21,222 nt of DNA, taken from Bugula neritina (taxonomy: Eukaryota; Bryozoa; Gymnolaemata; Cheilostomatida; Bugulidae). Location: assembly GCA_964035545.1 (NCBI GenBank), contig CAXIUT010000054.1:64001-85222 (forward strand). The letters run 5' to 3'. A program made the translations under genes and the position numbers. The notes under the pieces are model-generated. The model saw only the letters and a list, made by a program, of their open reading frames with translations. It had not been told where the DNA came from and did not search any database. Below, one piece after another: positions 1 to 8,973 of the stretch. Each line of letters begins with the position of its first letter. The first letter of the stretch is position 1.

Positions 1-52
1 TCATAACTAAAGAAATTTATGATAAAAACTATAATATAAAAACATAAAATAA
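1..52 (+). promoter_or_regulatory. 5' flank of the LRR gene
   Basis: Very AT-rich flank. An in-frame TGA at 20-22 closes the reading frame, so the ATG at 53 is the first possible start. No telomere repeat is present at this end, so the window either begins inside a longer chromosome or the telomere is missing. No specific promoter motif can be named. Confidence 0.3.
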
Positions 53-2296
53 ATGTCTTCTTCTAATTTTGATTTTTCAATACTTGATTATGTCGATATT
101 ACTAAGAAGATAAAAAAGTCATAAAATAAACCTATAATGAACTTTTATATTAAATTTCAAGTCTTTCATAGATATCTCAATAAATAAAAAATATCATACA
201 ACTTGATGAATAAGCATAGATACAAATATAAAAATTTATTGAGGCCTTTTTTATAATTTAGAAGTGAAAAAAGATTAATAAAAACAATAAAATTTAAAGC
301 ATAAATCATAAACGTGAATAAAGATTAAAAATAACTAAAATAGCTATAAAAGATAGTTGAAGTATATATATTGAAGACAAAAGATAAAAAGTGTCTTAAA
401 TATCCTAAATATGATCGTTTAGATATTTCAGGTATTAAAAGAATATAAGCTTAAAAATTATAAATCAATCAAATACCAAAATTCATTAAATACTTTGATA
501 GGCTACAGACTCTAGTTCTAAATAATAACAATATAAGTTCTATTTAAACATAATATCTCCCTTACTAACTAAATTAAATACAATTTGTAAAAAATAAAAT
601 AAATTCAATAGATTTGTCTAACAAAAAAAGATAACTACTATTAATTTAAAATCAAACTAAATGTTAGAAATTAAATTATAAAATTTTGAATATCTTAAAA
701 ATATTAATCTCAGTTTTAATAAAATAACCAAAGCAGATTTATTCAACCTCCCTAAACTTACCACACTTAACCTCTCTTCAAACAAATTGACTGAAATAAA
801 ATTATAAAATTTCTAAAATCTTAAAGATATTTAACTAGATTACAATCAACTTATTAATATTCATCTATTTAACCTCCCGAAAATCAGTTTTTTAAGATTA
901 TAATAAAATCGACTCAAATAAATCAATTTATAAGAACTAAAAAATTTAAGAGATCTTAACCTGGCCTGCAATAAACTTAGCCATCTTGATGTATCAAATT
1001 TAAATAACCTTGTAACTCTAGAGGTAGCATACAATAATTTAACATAAATAAAAGATATAAAATCTAGATAATATCTCTAAAATATGTGTTTCATAAAATA
1101 AGTTAACCAATGTCGACTTCAATAATCTACCTTAGATTCGTAAGATTGACCTTAATAAAAATAACTTAACAAAATTAAAGCTAGATAGCCTAAATAAACT
1201 TAATGTAATCGAATTAAGATAGAATAAGATTACACATTTGTAGCTATCTAATCTTCAAAATTTATCTAATTTTCCAATAACAGACCAACCATTAAAACAT
1301 GTTAAATTATTTCAACCTTTATAATTTAAGAGCAATATTACTTTATTCAAATAAAATAAAATCAATAGAATTAATAAAATTACCCAAACTTTACTCTCTT
1401 AGTCTGACAGACAATCAACTTTAGTAAATCAAATTAAACAATCTATAAAGTCTTACAGTTGCTAAAATTTCACGCAATAAACTCAAGAATATTGACTTAA
1501 ATAATATTCCAAAACTTTAAACACTTTTCCTAAATAACAATCAACTTCAATAAATTAAATTTTAAAACTATCAAAATCTTACCTCTTTAAATCTCAAATA
1601 AAATCAATAAAAAAAGTTAGTTTATCTAATTTACCAGAACTTAATCTCCTAGACATCTCTCTAAACTAACTCTCATAAATCAAGTTATAAAATCTATAAA
1701 AACTAACTACTGCTAAACTATTTAACAACTAACTCACACAAATAGATCTATTTAACCTACCCAGTCTTTTTGGTCTTTAGTTGAAACTAAATAAATTATC
1801 GAATATCAAATTAATAAAACTATAATCACTTATGTCTATTGATATCAGTAAAAATGAATTAACTGATATTACTTTATAAGATTTACCTAAATTATAAATT
1901 ATAAAACTTTAGTAAAACAAACTAACAAAAATCAAACTTGAAAATTATAACTAACTTAAAATAGTAGACTTAAATAAAAATTAGCTATCTAGCCTTGAAT
2001 TATTTAATCTACCTAACCTTAAAACTCTTACTTTAAGTTATAATTTATTAACTTAAATAAAATTACAACATCTAGATACTCTTAAATAACTAAATATGAC
2101 AAATTTAACTGAACTAAAAGTCAAATAACTGCCTTTAAAAATATAAAATCTTCATCTATGTGATCAATTAGCAAGATAGTTAGACTTTTAAGAACTAAAA
2201 TAATTGAAAATGTTGAAAATCAATGGAGTAATATAAAGATAAACACTCAAAAATTTATCATAAAAAGTTCAATTAAAACTCAATTAAAATGAATGA
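53..2296 (+). pseudogene. Leucine-rich-repeat protein gene with four frameshifts
   Basis: With TAA/TAG read as Gln this encodes about 745 residues. The first ~130 are Lys-rich with no signal peptide; the rest is a long array of 21-residue LRRs of the form L..L.L..N.L..I.L.NL. The repeats run in frame 2 to ~623, frame 1 to ~1080, frame 2 to ~1312, frame 3 to ~1608, then frame 2 to the TGA at 2294-2296. Two changes fall in A7 runs (624-ish and 1609-1615) where one more A would restore the repeat register exactly. The other two (near 1081 and 1313) each look like one extra base. The four changes sum to zero. No GT-AG intron of suitable length fits. Neighbouring genes are frame-perfect over thousands of codons, so I favour a decaying gene, but sequencing error at the A7 runs is possible. 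LRR arrays usually bind proteins; the partner is unknown. Confidence 0.72.
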
Positions 2297-2560
2297 TCTT
2301 AGAATTTAATCCCTTTATTCAATATTATTAACATAGTTTTCTAATTTATCTCTTTCTTCAGCTTATTTATTCAGCTTATTTTATTTTATCAACAATTTTT
2401 TTTAATTATACTGACAGAAAATAACTAATAAAAGTCAATTACCAGATCCAAATATTTCCACGAGATATTATCGATGTCTTAGATAGTTTTAATTAATAGA
2501 AGAAATATGTTTTTGCTTTATAATACATTATTGATATTATTTTGATAAAAGATCATTTGA
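2297..2560. other. Convergent 3' intergenic region
   Basis: Longest gene-free stretch in the window (264 bp), between the stops of the LRR gene (+) and the cysteine-rich gene (-). It is AT-rich with T runs. I see no further exon, RNA gene or repeat in it; it presumably holds both 3' UTRs and poly(A) signals. Confidence 0.4.
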
Positions 2561-4242
2561 TCATATCAAAAAGATCACTAAAGTCATAAATCCCATCAGC
2601 ACATAACTTTCCCAACTAGCTACCACAAGACTTTGGATATAATAATCGATTGGACACAATCCCTGGCATTCTTTCAACTAAATAAAATATAAAATACTGT
2701 TCCTAACTCTACTTGGCAAGGCACACAATAACCTTAGTACAAATAGTATCCATACTCGCACAAAGTACACAAGTAAGTTACTGAACTTATTTATATACAG
2801 TTCGATGATTTTGATACGCAGAAGTTGTCTCTAAGGTAGTAGCTTGCTGAATTGCACATAGTACATATGTATCTTGAAGTACACTTCATGCAATTTGTTT
2901 GGCAAGCATAGCATAGGTTATCAGTTCCCAAGTAATATCCATCATTACAAGTGGTGCATGTACTCGCTGAAGCTGATACTTTACAGTTGCTGGCAGTACT
3001 CGAAGAGCAGATGGCTCCATTGAGGTAGAAGTTAGTATTGCATGTTTAACAATTATCACCAGGACAAACTGCACAGTCAGAAGTGGAGCAAGCAGTACAT
3101 GTAGGACTAGTGAGATAATATCCAGAACTACATTCAGTGCATGTGCAAACATTAGCAAGAACACTGGTGTTAGCACTATTACAGCCAGTAAAAGGACATA
3201 TTATACATTATCCATTTGTGATTATGTAACCATCGTAACATTGAGAACAATTTCCATTGATATCTGATATCTTTCTACAATTTTTAGTATTTTTAATGCA
3301 TGTTATTCCGACAAGATAATAGCGTTCTGTGAGAGTTGTATTGTAGTCATACTGACACTGAGTGGGAGTGTTTTAGTTGCTACAGCGAATAGATCCTGTA
3401 ATATGATCTGAACAAAGTTGACAAACTCCATTTGAATCTAAAAAGTAAGTATCTGCGCATTTAGTGCAACTGATAAAGTTATTGCTTGCTTGACACTACT
3501 AACATCCAGCTGAACCTTGATATATTGTTTATGTGCAAAGAACGCATAAATTAGATACTAAAATTCCTTGACTGCAGGTAGTACAAGTCGATCCGTCTGA
3601 ACAACTACTGCAGTAAGTTGGACAAGATAAACAGTTACTTTGAAACAGATAGTAGCTGGTCAAGCAGCCATAGCATAGATTTGAGGAGTCACAGACAGAG
3701 CAACCAGTGGGACAGGCTGTACATAGACCTCCATCAGCCACATTCCAGTAATATCCACTAGCACATGTAAGACAGTTAGTTGAATCAGTACAAGTTGCGC
3801 AACTGGCCTGACAAGTAAAGCATTGATTATTTTTCTAGTAATAACCTGAGAAACACTATTTACAAAATCCATTATCATCTATTTAAAAGCAACCTGGAGT
3901 GACGATGCAGCGTCCAGAGTAAAGGAATGTGAATGATCCAGCGACAACAGCACAATCTGTGCAGGAGAGTTGTGTTCCTTCTGTTTTACTACAGCACTAA
4001 GAGCAGGTTCCATAGATTCCACTAGATTGAGGGCATTGAATGCATGATCCCTTATAACTAGTGTATCCGTCAATACATGAATCACAGCCATCTTTAACTG
4101 AACAGTCACAATTGGCAGCACAAGTTTAGCAATGTTGAAGATCGAAGAAATAAGCCTCTGGGCAGACATAAAATGAAGTTGATGCAGACTGCGATAGGAC
4201 TAAAAGCAACGAGAGGATGGTGAATAAAGTATTAAGGCTCAT
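2561..4242 (-). CDS. Cysteine-rich secreted or surface membrane protein
   Basis: 553 residues after removing one 20-nt intron at 2678-2697 (GTATTT...TTTAG, phase 0). Residues 1-22 form a clear signal peptide (MSLNTLFTILSLLLVLSQSA). The body is nearly all Cys-rich modules spaced C..C......C..C with GYY-type aromatic turns, like furin-like/growth-factor-receptor-type repeats of ciliate and Giardia surface proteins. Exon 2 (38 residues) adds two more Cys and a hydrophobic C-terminus, SYVLMGFMTLVIFLI, which could be a membrane anchor or GPI signal. Without splicing, translation would end at TGA 2674-2676 after seven intron-region residues, removing that tail. The role is probably extracellular; ligand unknown. 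It is divergent from the ALKBH1-like gene with 102 bp between starts. The module type is clear; the exact family is not. Confidence 0.85.
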
Positions 4243-4344
4243 GGGTTGTTTTATAATGAGTTAATAATTATGTGAACTAATTAAATATATGGATCCATAT
4301 TATAGTAGGTTGATGATAAGAATCAAAGATTATATTTCTTTTAT
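4243..4344. promoter_or_regulatory. Divergent promoter region
   Basis: 102 bp separate the ATG of the cysteine-rich gene (-) from that of the ALKBH1-like gene (+). Both promoters and 5' UTRs must lie here or overlap coding sequence. AT-rich with TATA-like stretches, but no defined motif can be assigned. Confidence 0.4.
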
Positions 4345-5544
4345 ATGCCAAGCTATAAGTAAAAGAAATAAAGATTGAGGTAGTTAGTTAAGAAATAGGA
4401 AGAAGAAAGGAGACAAAAGATTCAAGAAGAAGGACATTCTTTCAAAGCTATAGATGCTTTCAGAGTAAGTGAAAAATAATATAAATATTATCAACATAAA
4501 ATCACCAATTTCAATACCCTAGTTGATTATAAAACTTTAAAAAAAAGAACAGTTGATGGATACGATATCTATGAAATAAATTAGCCCAAAGGTGCCTATC
4601 TTATCAAAGGATTTATTGATATGCAAACTCAATATCAAATTGGATTTTAGGCTATCAATGACTATATCAGAAAACCATATAGAACCAACCTTGATGGCAC
4701 CAATGGACTCTACTTATAAAATTAAAAATAAGAAAAAAATAACTAGAAAATCTAATAGAAAGAAAAAAAAGAATAAACTTAGAAATAAGAACATAAAATG
4801 AAAAAATTGGAAGAGTAGCCTGAAAAAAAGTAGGAAGAACCTTTGAATAAAGGATATTTTTTCAATTAAAAAATAAGAATGGCAAATTTGGGCTTTCAAT
4901 ATGACTGGCCTCATCGTTGCTATCCGAAAACTTAAGTTCCTATTCCTACTACAGTCACTAATCTAACTAGAAAAGCTCATTAACTATTCCAAAAAATTAG
5001 CTAAAATAATAATCTAACATATCATGGAGAAGCTGTTATCGTTAATTTTTATAAACCAAAATAGTATATGATAGGACATCTGGATGATGGATAGTAGGAT
5101 CAAATAAACCCTATTTTTTCATTTAATTTTGGTCTAAGTTGCGTTTTTCTATTAGGATTTCCTGAAAAAGATAGAAAACCAATTCCCTTAAAACTTGAAG
5201 CAGGAGATCTCTTCAGTACAATATTTATTATTTTAGTAATGTCAGATTATTCTCGAATTTGTTACCATGGAGTGCCCAGAATAATATAAAATTCTTATAT
5301 GATTCCATAGCCATCAGAGAAGATGGAAAAAATAGCATAAATTATTGATGGACAAGTAGAACAACCTTATAGGATAAATGGATTTAAATAAGTAGGAGAG
5401 TACTATCTGAGTCATCGAATAAACTTGAACATTCGACAAGTATGGAAGAGATAATCATAAAAACATTTTTAAAAATAAGAGTAAAAGATCTAATAAAGTC
5501 ATAAAATATAATAAAAATAATAATAGAATGATCCTTTGAATTGA
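4345..5544 (+). CDS. ALKBH1: ALKBH1-type Fe(II)/2-oxoglutarate dioxygenase
   Basis: 392 residues after removing a 21-nt intron at 5216-5236 (GTACAA...TTTAG, phase 1). ALKBH1 proteins oxidatively demethylate nucleic acid bases (tRNA m1A; DNA N6-methyladenine has been proposed). Visible here: a basic coiled N-terminus, the region YEINQPKGAYLIKGF (near 75-90), a Lys/Gln-rich insert (~130-175), the ALKBH1 hallmark MANLGFQYDW (~180), the iron ligands H245-x-D247 in GHLDDG and H301 in CYHGVPRI, and R351-x5-R357 in HRINLNIRQV for 2-oxoglutarate. Splicing produces GDLFIMSDYSR, matching the family; retention would insert seven residues there without a stop. An in-frame TGA at 4273 and the first following ATG fix the start. 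The stop lies only 8 bp from the convergent HEAT-protein stop. Substrate cannot be read from sequence. Confidence 0.9.
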
Positions 5545-5552
5545 TATTTACA
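5545..5552. other. 8-bp convergent gap
   Basis: Only eight bases separate the TGA of the ALKBH1-like gene (+) and the TGA of the HEAT-repeat gene (-). Their 3' UTRs must overlap each other's coding sequence or be almost absent. Confidence 0.8.
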
Positions 5553-8434
5553 TCACTTACATCTAGCCATTATATCTTTGATCAATCCGACTCGAGCAAA
5601 TCTACTTTTCTCTTCAGATAATCTAAGCTATAATTCAAACCAAGGTTTCAATTTACCACATAAAGCAACCAGCAACTCTTGATATCTTTGCTTAGTTTAC
5701 AGATCTTTTTAGTCCAAGGCGTATTTGAACAGTTTATCCAGTAGAGTGGGATAGTTTCCATACCACTCAAGCAATTTTATGGCTGCATTATCGATTTTAC
5801 AACAACAGCTGATCAAAACTAGAAGACTATCAAATATCATATTGATTCTACTACGATCAGCATCCATCAAAGTTTCAAGTCTTTCAATCAAGAAGTCTAT
5901 TAATTAATTACTGATATAAGTTTATTAAACTTTTAATTCCTTCAGGGTAGCATAGGTCCATTCTGAACGCTAAAGTATCAACCAAAGAGTGCGAATTGCC
6001 TCCGAAACAACTCTTTTATCTTTCGTATACTTTTTAAATACTAAAATATACAAATGTAAAAGTTAGGCGATATATTTAGGTGCTAAGTGAACTTTATGAT
6101 AGTAAAAGTTTTGTAATGCATTCGAGCAGTCGATAAAAAGTGGCACAAAGACATCATCAGTAATTCTGGTAAGAGAAAAATCAGTTTGAGGTCTGACTAG
6201 GTGTTTATCATAAACTGGTACTTTTCTGACAGGATCAAGAAGCATCATACGTTATAATCCTCCTTTAACCAATTTGTGCAGTTAGTTCAATTTGCTTTTA
6301 TCTTTTACTTATCCAAAAAGATATCCAATATATCTGAAGACAAATACTACCATTTATGTTGATTTATTGGATTAAAGAGAACAGGTTATCACTTACTCAG
6401 TCAAAAGGAAGACAGCTTTTTCATCTTAACTATCAAAACCAGATAGAACAGCATTTATAAAAATAACTAATTTCCAGTCAATGTCCATTAAAGTTGGAGG
6501 ATTCATGTATGCTTCCTGCATAAACTCTTTTATCACGGAAAAACTATCACATAAACTATTAATCTTCATAAAATGAATGGGTATCATTTACCATTCTACT
6601 GTGCTTTTTGAATCTTTAGCAAAAATATCACCAAAATAAAGTTCATAGCTACTACAACCCATTAGTTTCAGAAGGGAAAGACAGTTCACAGAGAGAAGTT
6701 ATTCTATCTAATCTGCTGAAGCTTTTGATTTAAGACCATCTAGAAAAGCATTACAAAGTTATAGCCCTTCTTGAGCATTGCTTTTATATATTTATGAGCA
6801 GATACTACATTAATCTATCAAGTCTAGTAATGTTTATACTTGCTTCTTTTTATGTGCTAGTCCTAATCCTTCTGGAATAGCTTCAAAAAAGCCTTAGATC
6901 ATATGTTTAAGTCCTTTCATGGAAGCTCTCATAAATTATTAATTTTGCACAAGTTATCCTTTGAGAGCTGATCCTATAATATGTGCATACCCTGATACTT
7001 CACAATATCTACCTAGCAAATGTAAAGTTCTACAAAGTAGCCTTGCTACTTCTTCATCATCTTTTTGCATTGGCAAGATGCTACTAAGCAAATGAGGCAA
7101 CATAACATCTAGATACTGAGCCATGTAGTTTTCGGTATAAATAGTACCATATAATACCAAGTAGGCTGCTCTGATTCTATTCTCAAGGTTAATATCTTTT
7201 ATCTATTTGTAGAGAGCAGTCCAGAATTTACGAACATGACCACGAATAAATACACGACTGCCTAGTGATGGTCTGCCTTTAAGAGGTGAGCAAGTAGGTA
7301 AATCGACTAATAATCCTTCCCAAGTCCAAAGTGAATCAATGGCATATTGCTTATTATCTCTGAATTAAGTTTATTTTTAAACTTAAATTTGTCTTCCAAT
7401 TTATTTGATAGTCTAAAGAGCTGTTTCCCTCACTTGCTAATCTTTATCAAACATTCCTGAAAGAATATAGGGTACTAATCTTCCATGATGATCATATTTA
7501 TCATCTAACTAGCAACACCAATGGTAGATACTTTTCAAGAACTACTGTCGAACTTTAACATTATTATCATTTATAAATGTTGCTAAATAATTGATATTAT
7601 TTGATGTTTAGTAGAAGTCTTTGATGGGAACTGAGTTTGGATCCCTGAATCCGATTAAATTCTAAAATATGAAAGCATTGTATTTCCATAAACCACACCA
7701 AAAAATAGATGTTAGAGCTTTTAGACCTGCGATTCTTATTTTAGATTTTTTTGAAACTAAAGGCAGCAAGATTGCTCGACCCATTATTTCAGTATAATGC
7801 AACAAAATCATTTTAAAAGTTTTACAAAAATGCTAGAGCAACTAACAAGCTGACCTCTCCACCTATGGAGCCGGGTCCATAATGAGTACTCTGAGAATAT
7901 TCACTATTTCATCTAATTTATCTCGAATATCTTATTCTTCTACAAGAGAGAGTATTTTTGTCATTAACTCACAGAAAAGCATTCTTATTTCTTCACAGTT
8001 TTATACCAGCTTAGATAGCATTTTGGGTTTTTGTCCAGGAGCTGGTCTCATTTTCTAAGGAAGATTAGCTATTCCTTCAAGGTCAGTGCAGTTGGTTCTA
8101 TCAATCATAACAGCAAAAATATAAGGTAAATAACTTCTGATGCTATTGACTCTCATGACTAATTATATAACTGCTAAGACAGCATGTTCTCTATTATACT
8201 AGCTGCTGTCACTAAAACACTTAAGCAGTTCTTTCATACATAAGTGACCGATTTCTTAAAATTCTTTACCATTCAGAGTTTGTTCTTTGAATATTTTTAG
8301 AAGTTAGTCTAGACCCTATCTTCTTTGCTGCTGTTGCTTTTCTTTGAGATTGTTGAGACTTCTTCTAAGTGTGCTAAAGAGATCCTAGATGAATAGAAAG
8401 ATACTGGATGAGTGACTTAAAGTTATTGTTGCAT
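5553..8434 (-). CDS. DNAAF5: HEAT-repeat protein, DNAAF5 (HEATR2)-like dynein-arm assembly factor
   Basis: 953 residues after removing a 20-nt intron at 8385-8404 (GTATCT...TCTAG, phase 0) that leaves a ten-residue first exon. The protein is helical HEAT/ARM repeats throughout, for example residues around DKDQQVRETALQTI and DDEEVARLLCRTLHLLG. The segment near residue 375, KGRPSLGSRVF, followed by an IKD..LE.RIRAAYL stretch, resembles the RPxLG block that I recall from DNAAF5. DNAAF5 acts in the cytoplasm in preassembly of axonemal outer and inner dynein arms, fitting a ciliated cell. There is no signal peptide or membrane segment. The frame is unbroken from exon 2 to the TGA at 5553-5555. The start lies 44 bp from the divergent small gene. 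Another HEAT family (importin or cytoskeletal scaffold) is the main alternative. Confidence 0.75.
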
Positions 8435-8478
8435 TTTTTGTTTGATTTGATTTAAAATATAATGGTGATTATAATATC
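8435..8478. promoter_or_regulatory. 44-bp divergent promoter region
   Basis: Only 44 bp separate the ATG of the DNAAF5-like gene (-) from the ATG of the small gene at 8479 (+). It is almost entirely A/T. If both genes are real, their core promoters are shared or lie within one another's 5' regions. Confidence 0.4.
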
Positions 8479-8802
8479 ATGTTAAACATTATTCGTAAAA
8501 TAAGTCAAAAGTTTTCTTTTCAGCCCTAAAGATCCAGAAGATTCTTCTCTTTACAATTAATTCTTAAAGAAGAAATACCACTATCAGGTATATAGTGTTC
8601 TATATTAGAAATGATCATAGAATAGCATCAAAAGGTGATATAATAGTCAGAATAGAAAGGGTAAATTTTGCAGGCATACAAACATACTAATAAAAATGCA
8701 TATTAATATCTTTTTCAATCTCCAAATTAACTTTAAGCTTTCTATTTCGTAAAAAAAGTAAATTTTAATTAATACAGAGTCCTTTTCAGCACCATCAAAT
8801 GA
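8479..8802 (+). CDS. Small basic protein, possibly mitochondrial
   Basis: 100 residues if a 21-nt intron at 8588-8608 (GTATATAG...TATTAG, phase 1) is removed; 107 if retained, since the intron holds no TGA. The N-terminus, MLNIIRKISQKFSFQPQRS plus RRFF, is rich in Arg/Lys, Ser and hydrophobics and lacks acid, like a mitochondrial presequence. The rest is Gln-rich with a patterned end (KNAYQYLF, AFYFVKKVNF). No family is recognised. A competing model uses a 20-nt intron ending at the CAG near 8523 and another frame to TGA 8883-8885, giving GDIIVRIERV, faintly like ribosomal protein uS17. I prefer the first because both frame and intron look more natural, but the choice is uncertain. Confidence 0.5.
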
Positions 8803-8973
8803 TCTAGTCATATCAGATAAAATAAATATAGTTGCAACTTAAAGTCAAAGATAAATAATTGGCACCAGCATACCTAAGATAGTGATATTTTATTATTAAA
8901 TACTTTATTTATCAACTTAAAATAGTTCATTTTTTATCTTATTCAAAGTTTTGGTTAGAAAAACTCAAATTTA
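8803..8973. other. Convergent 3' intergenic region
   Basis: 171 bp between the stop of the small gene (+) and the stop of the OSCA-like gene (-). AT-rich. If the alternative model of the small gene is right, its C-terminus would extend to 8885. Otherwise nothing is seen. Confidence 0.35.

Noticed and set aside
53-2296. Introns as the cause of the LRR frame changes
   Set aside because: No GT-AG segment of the required length modulo 3 fits without deleting conserved LRR positions; single-base indels keep the 21-residue register.
2561-4242. The cysteine-rich protein as a toxin or adhesin
   Set aside because: Cys spacing and signal peptide show only a surface-type modular protein; nothing indicates a toxic activity.
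4714-4914. Phe/Leu-rich minus-strand ORF
   Set aside because: Antisense of the Lys/Gln-rich insert of the ALKBH1-like gene; A runs read backward give Phe.
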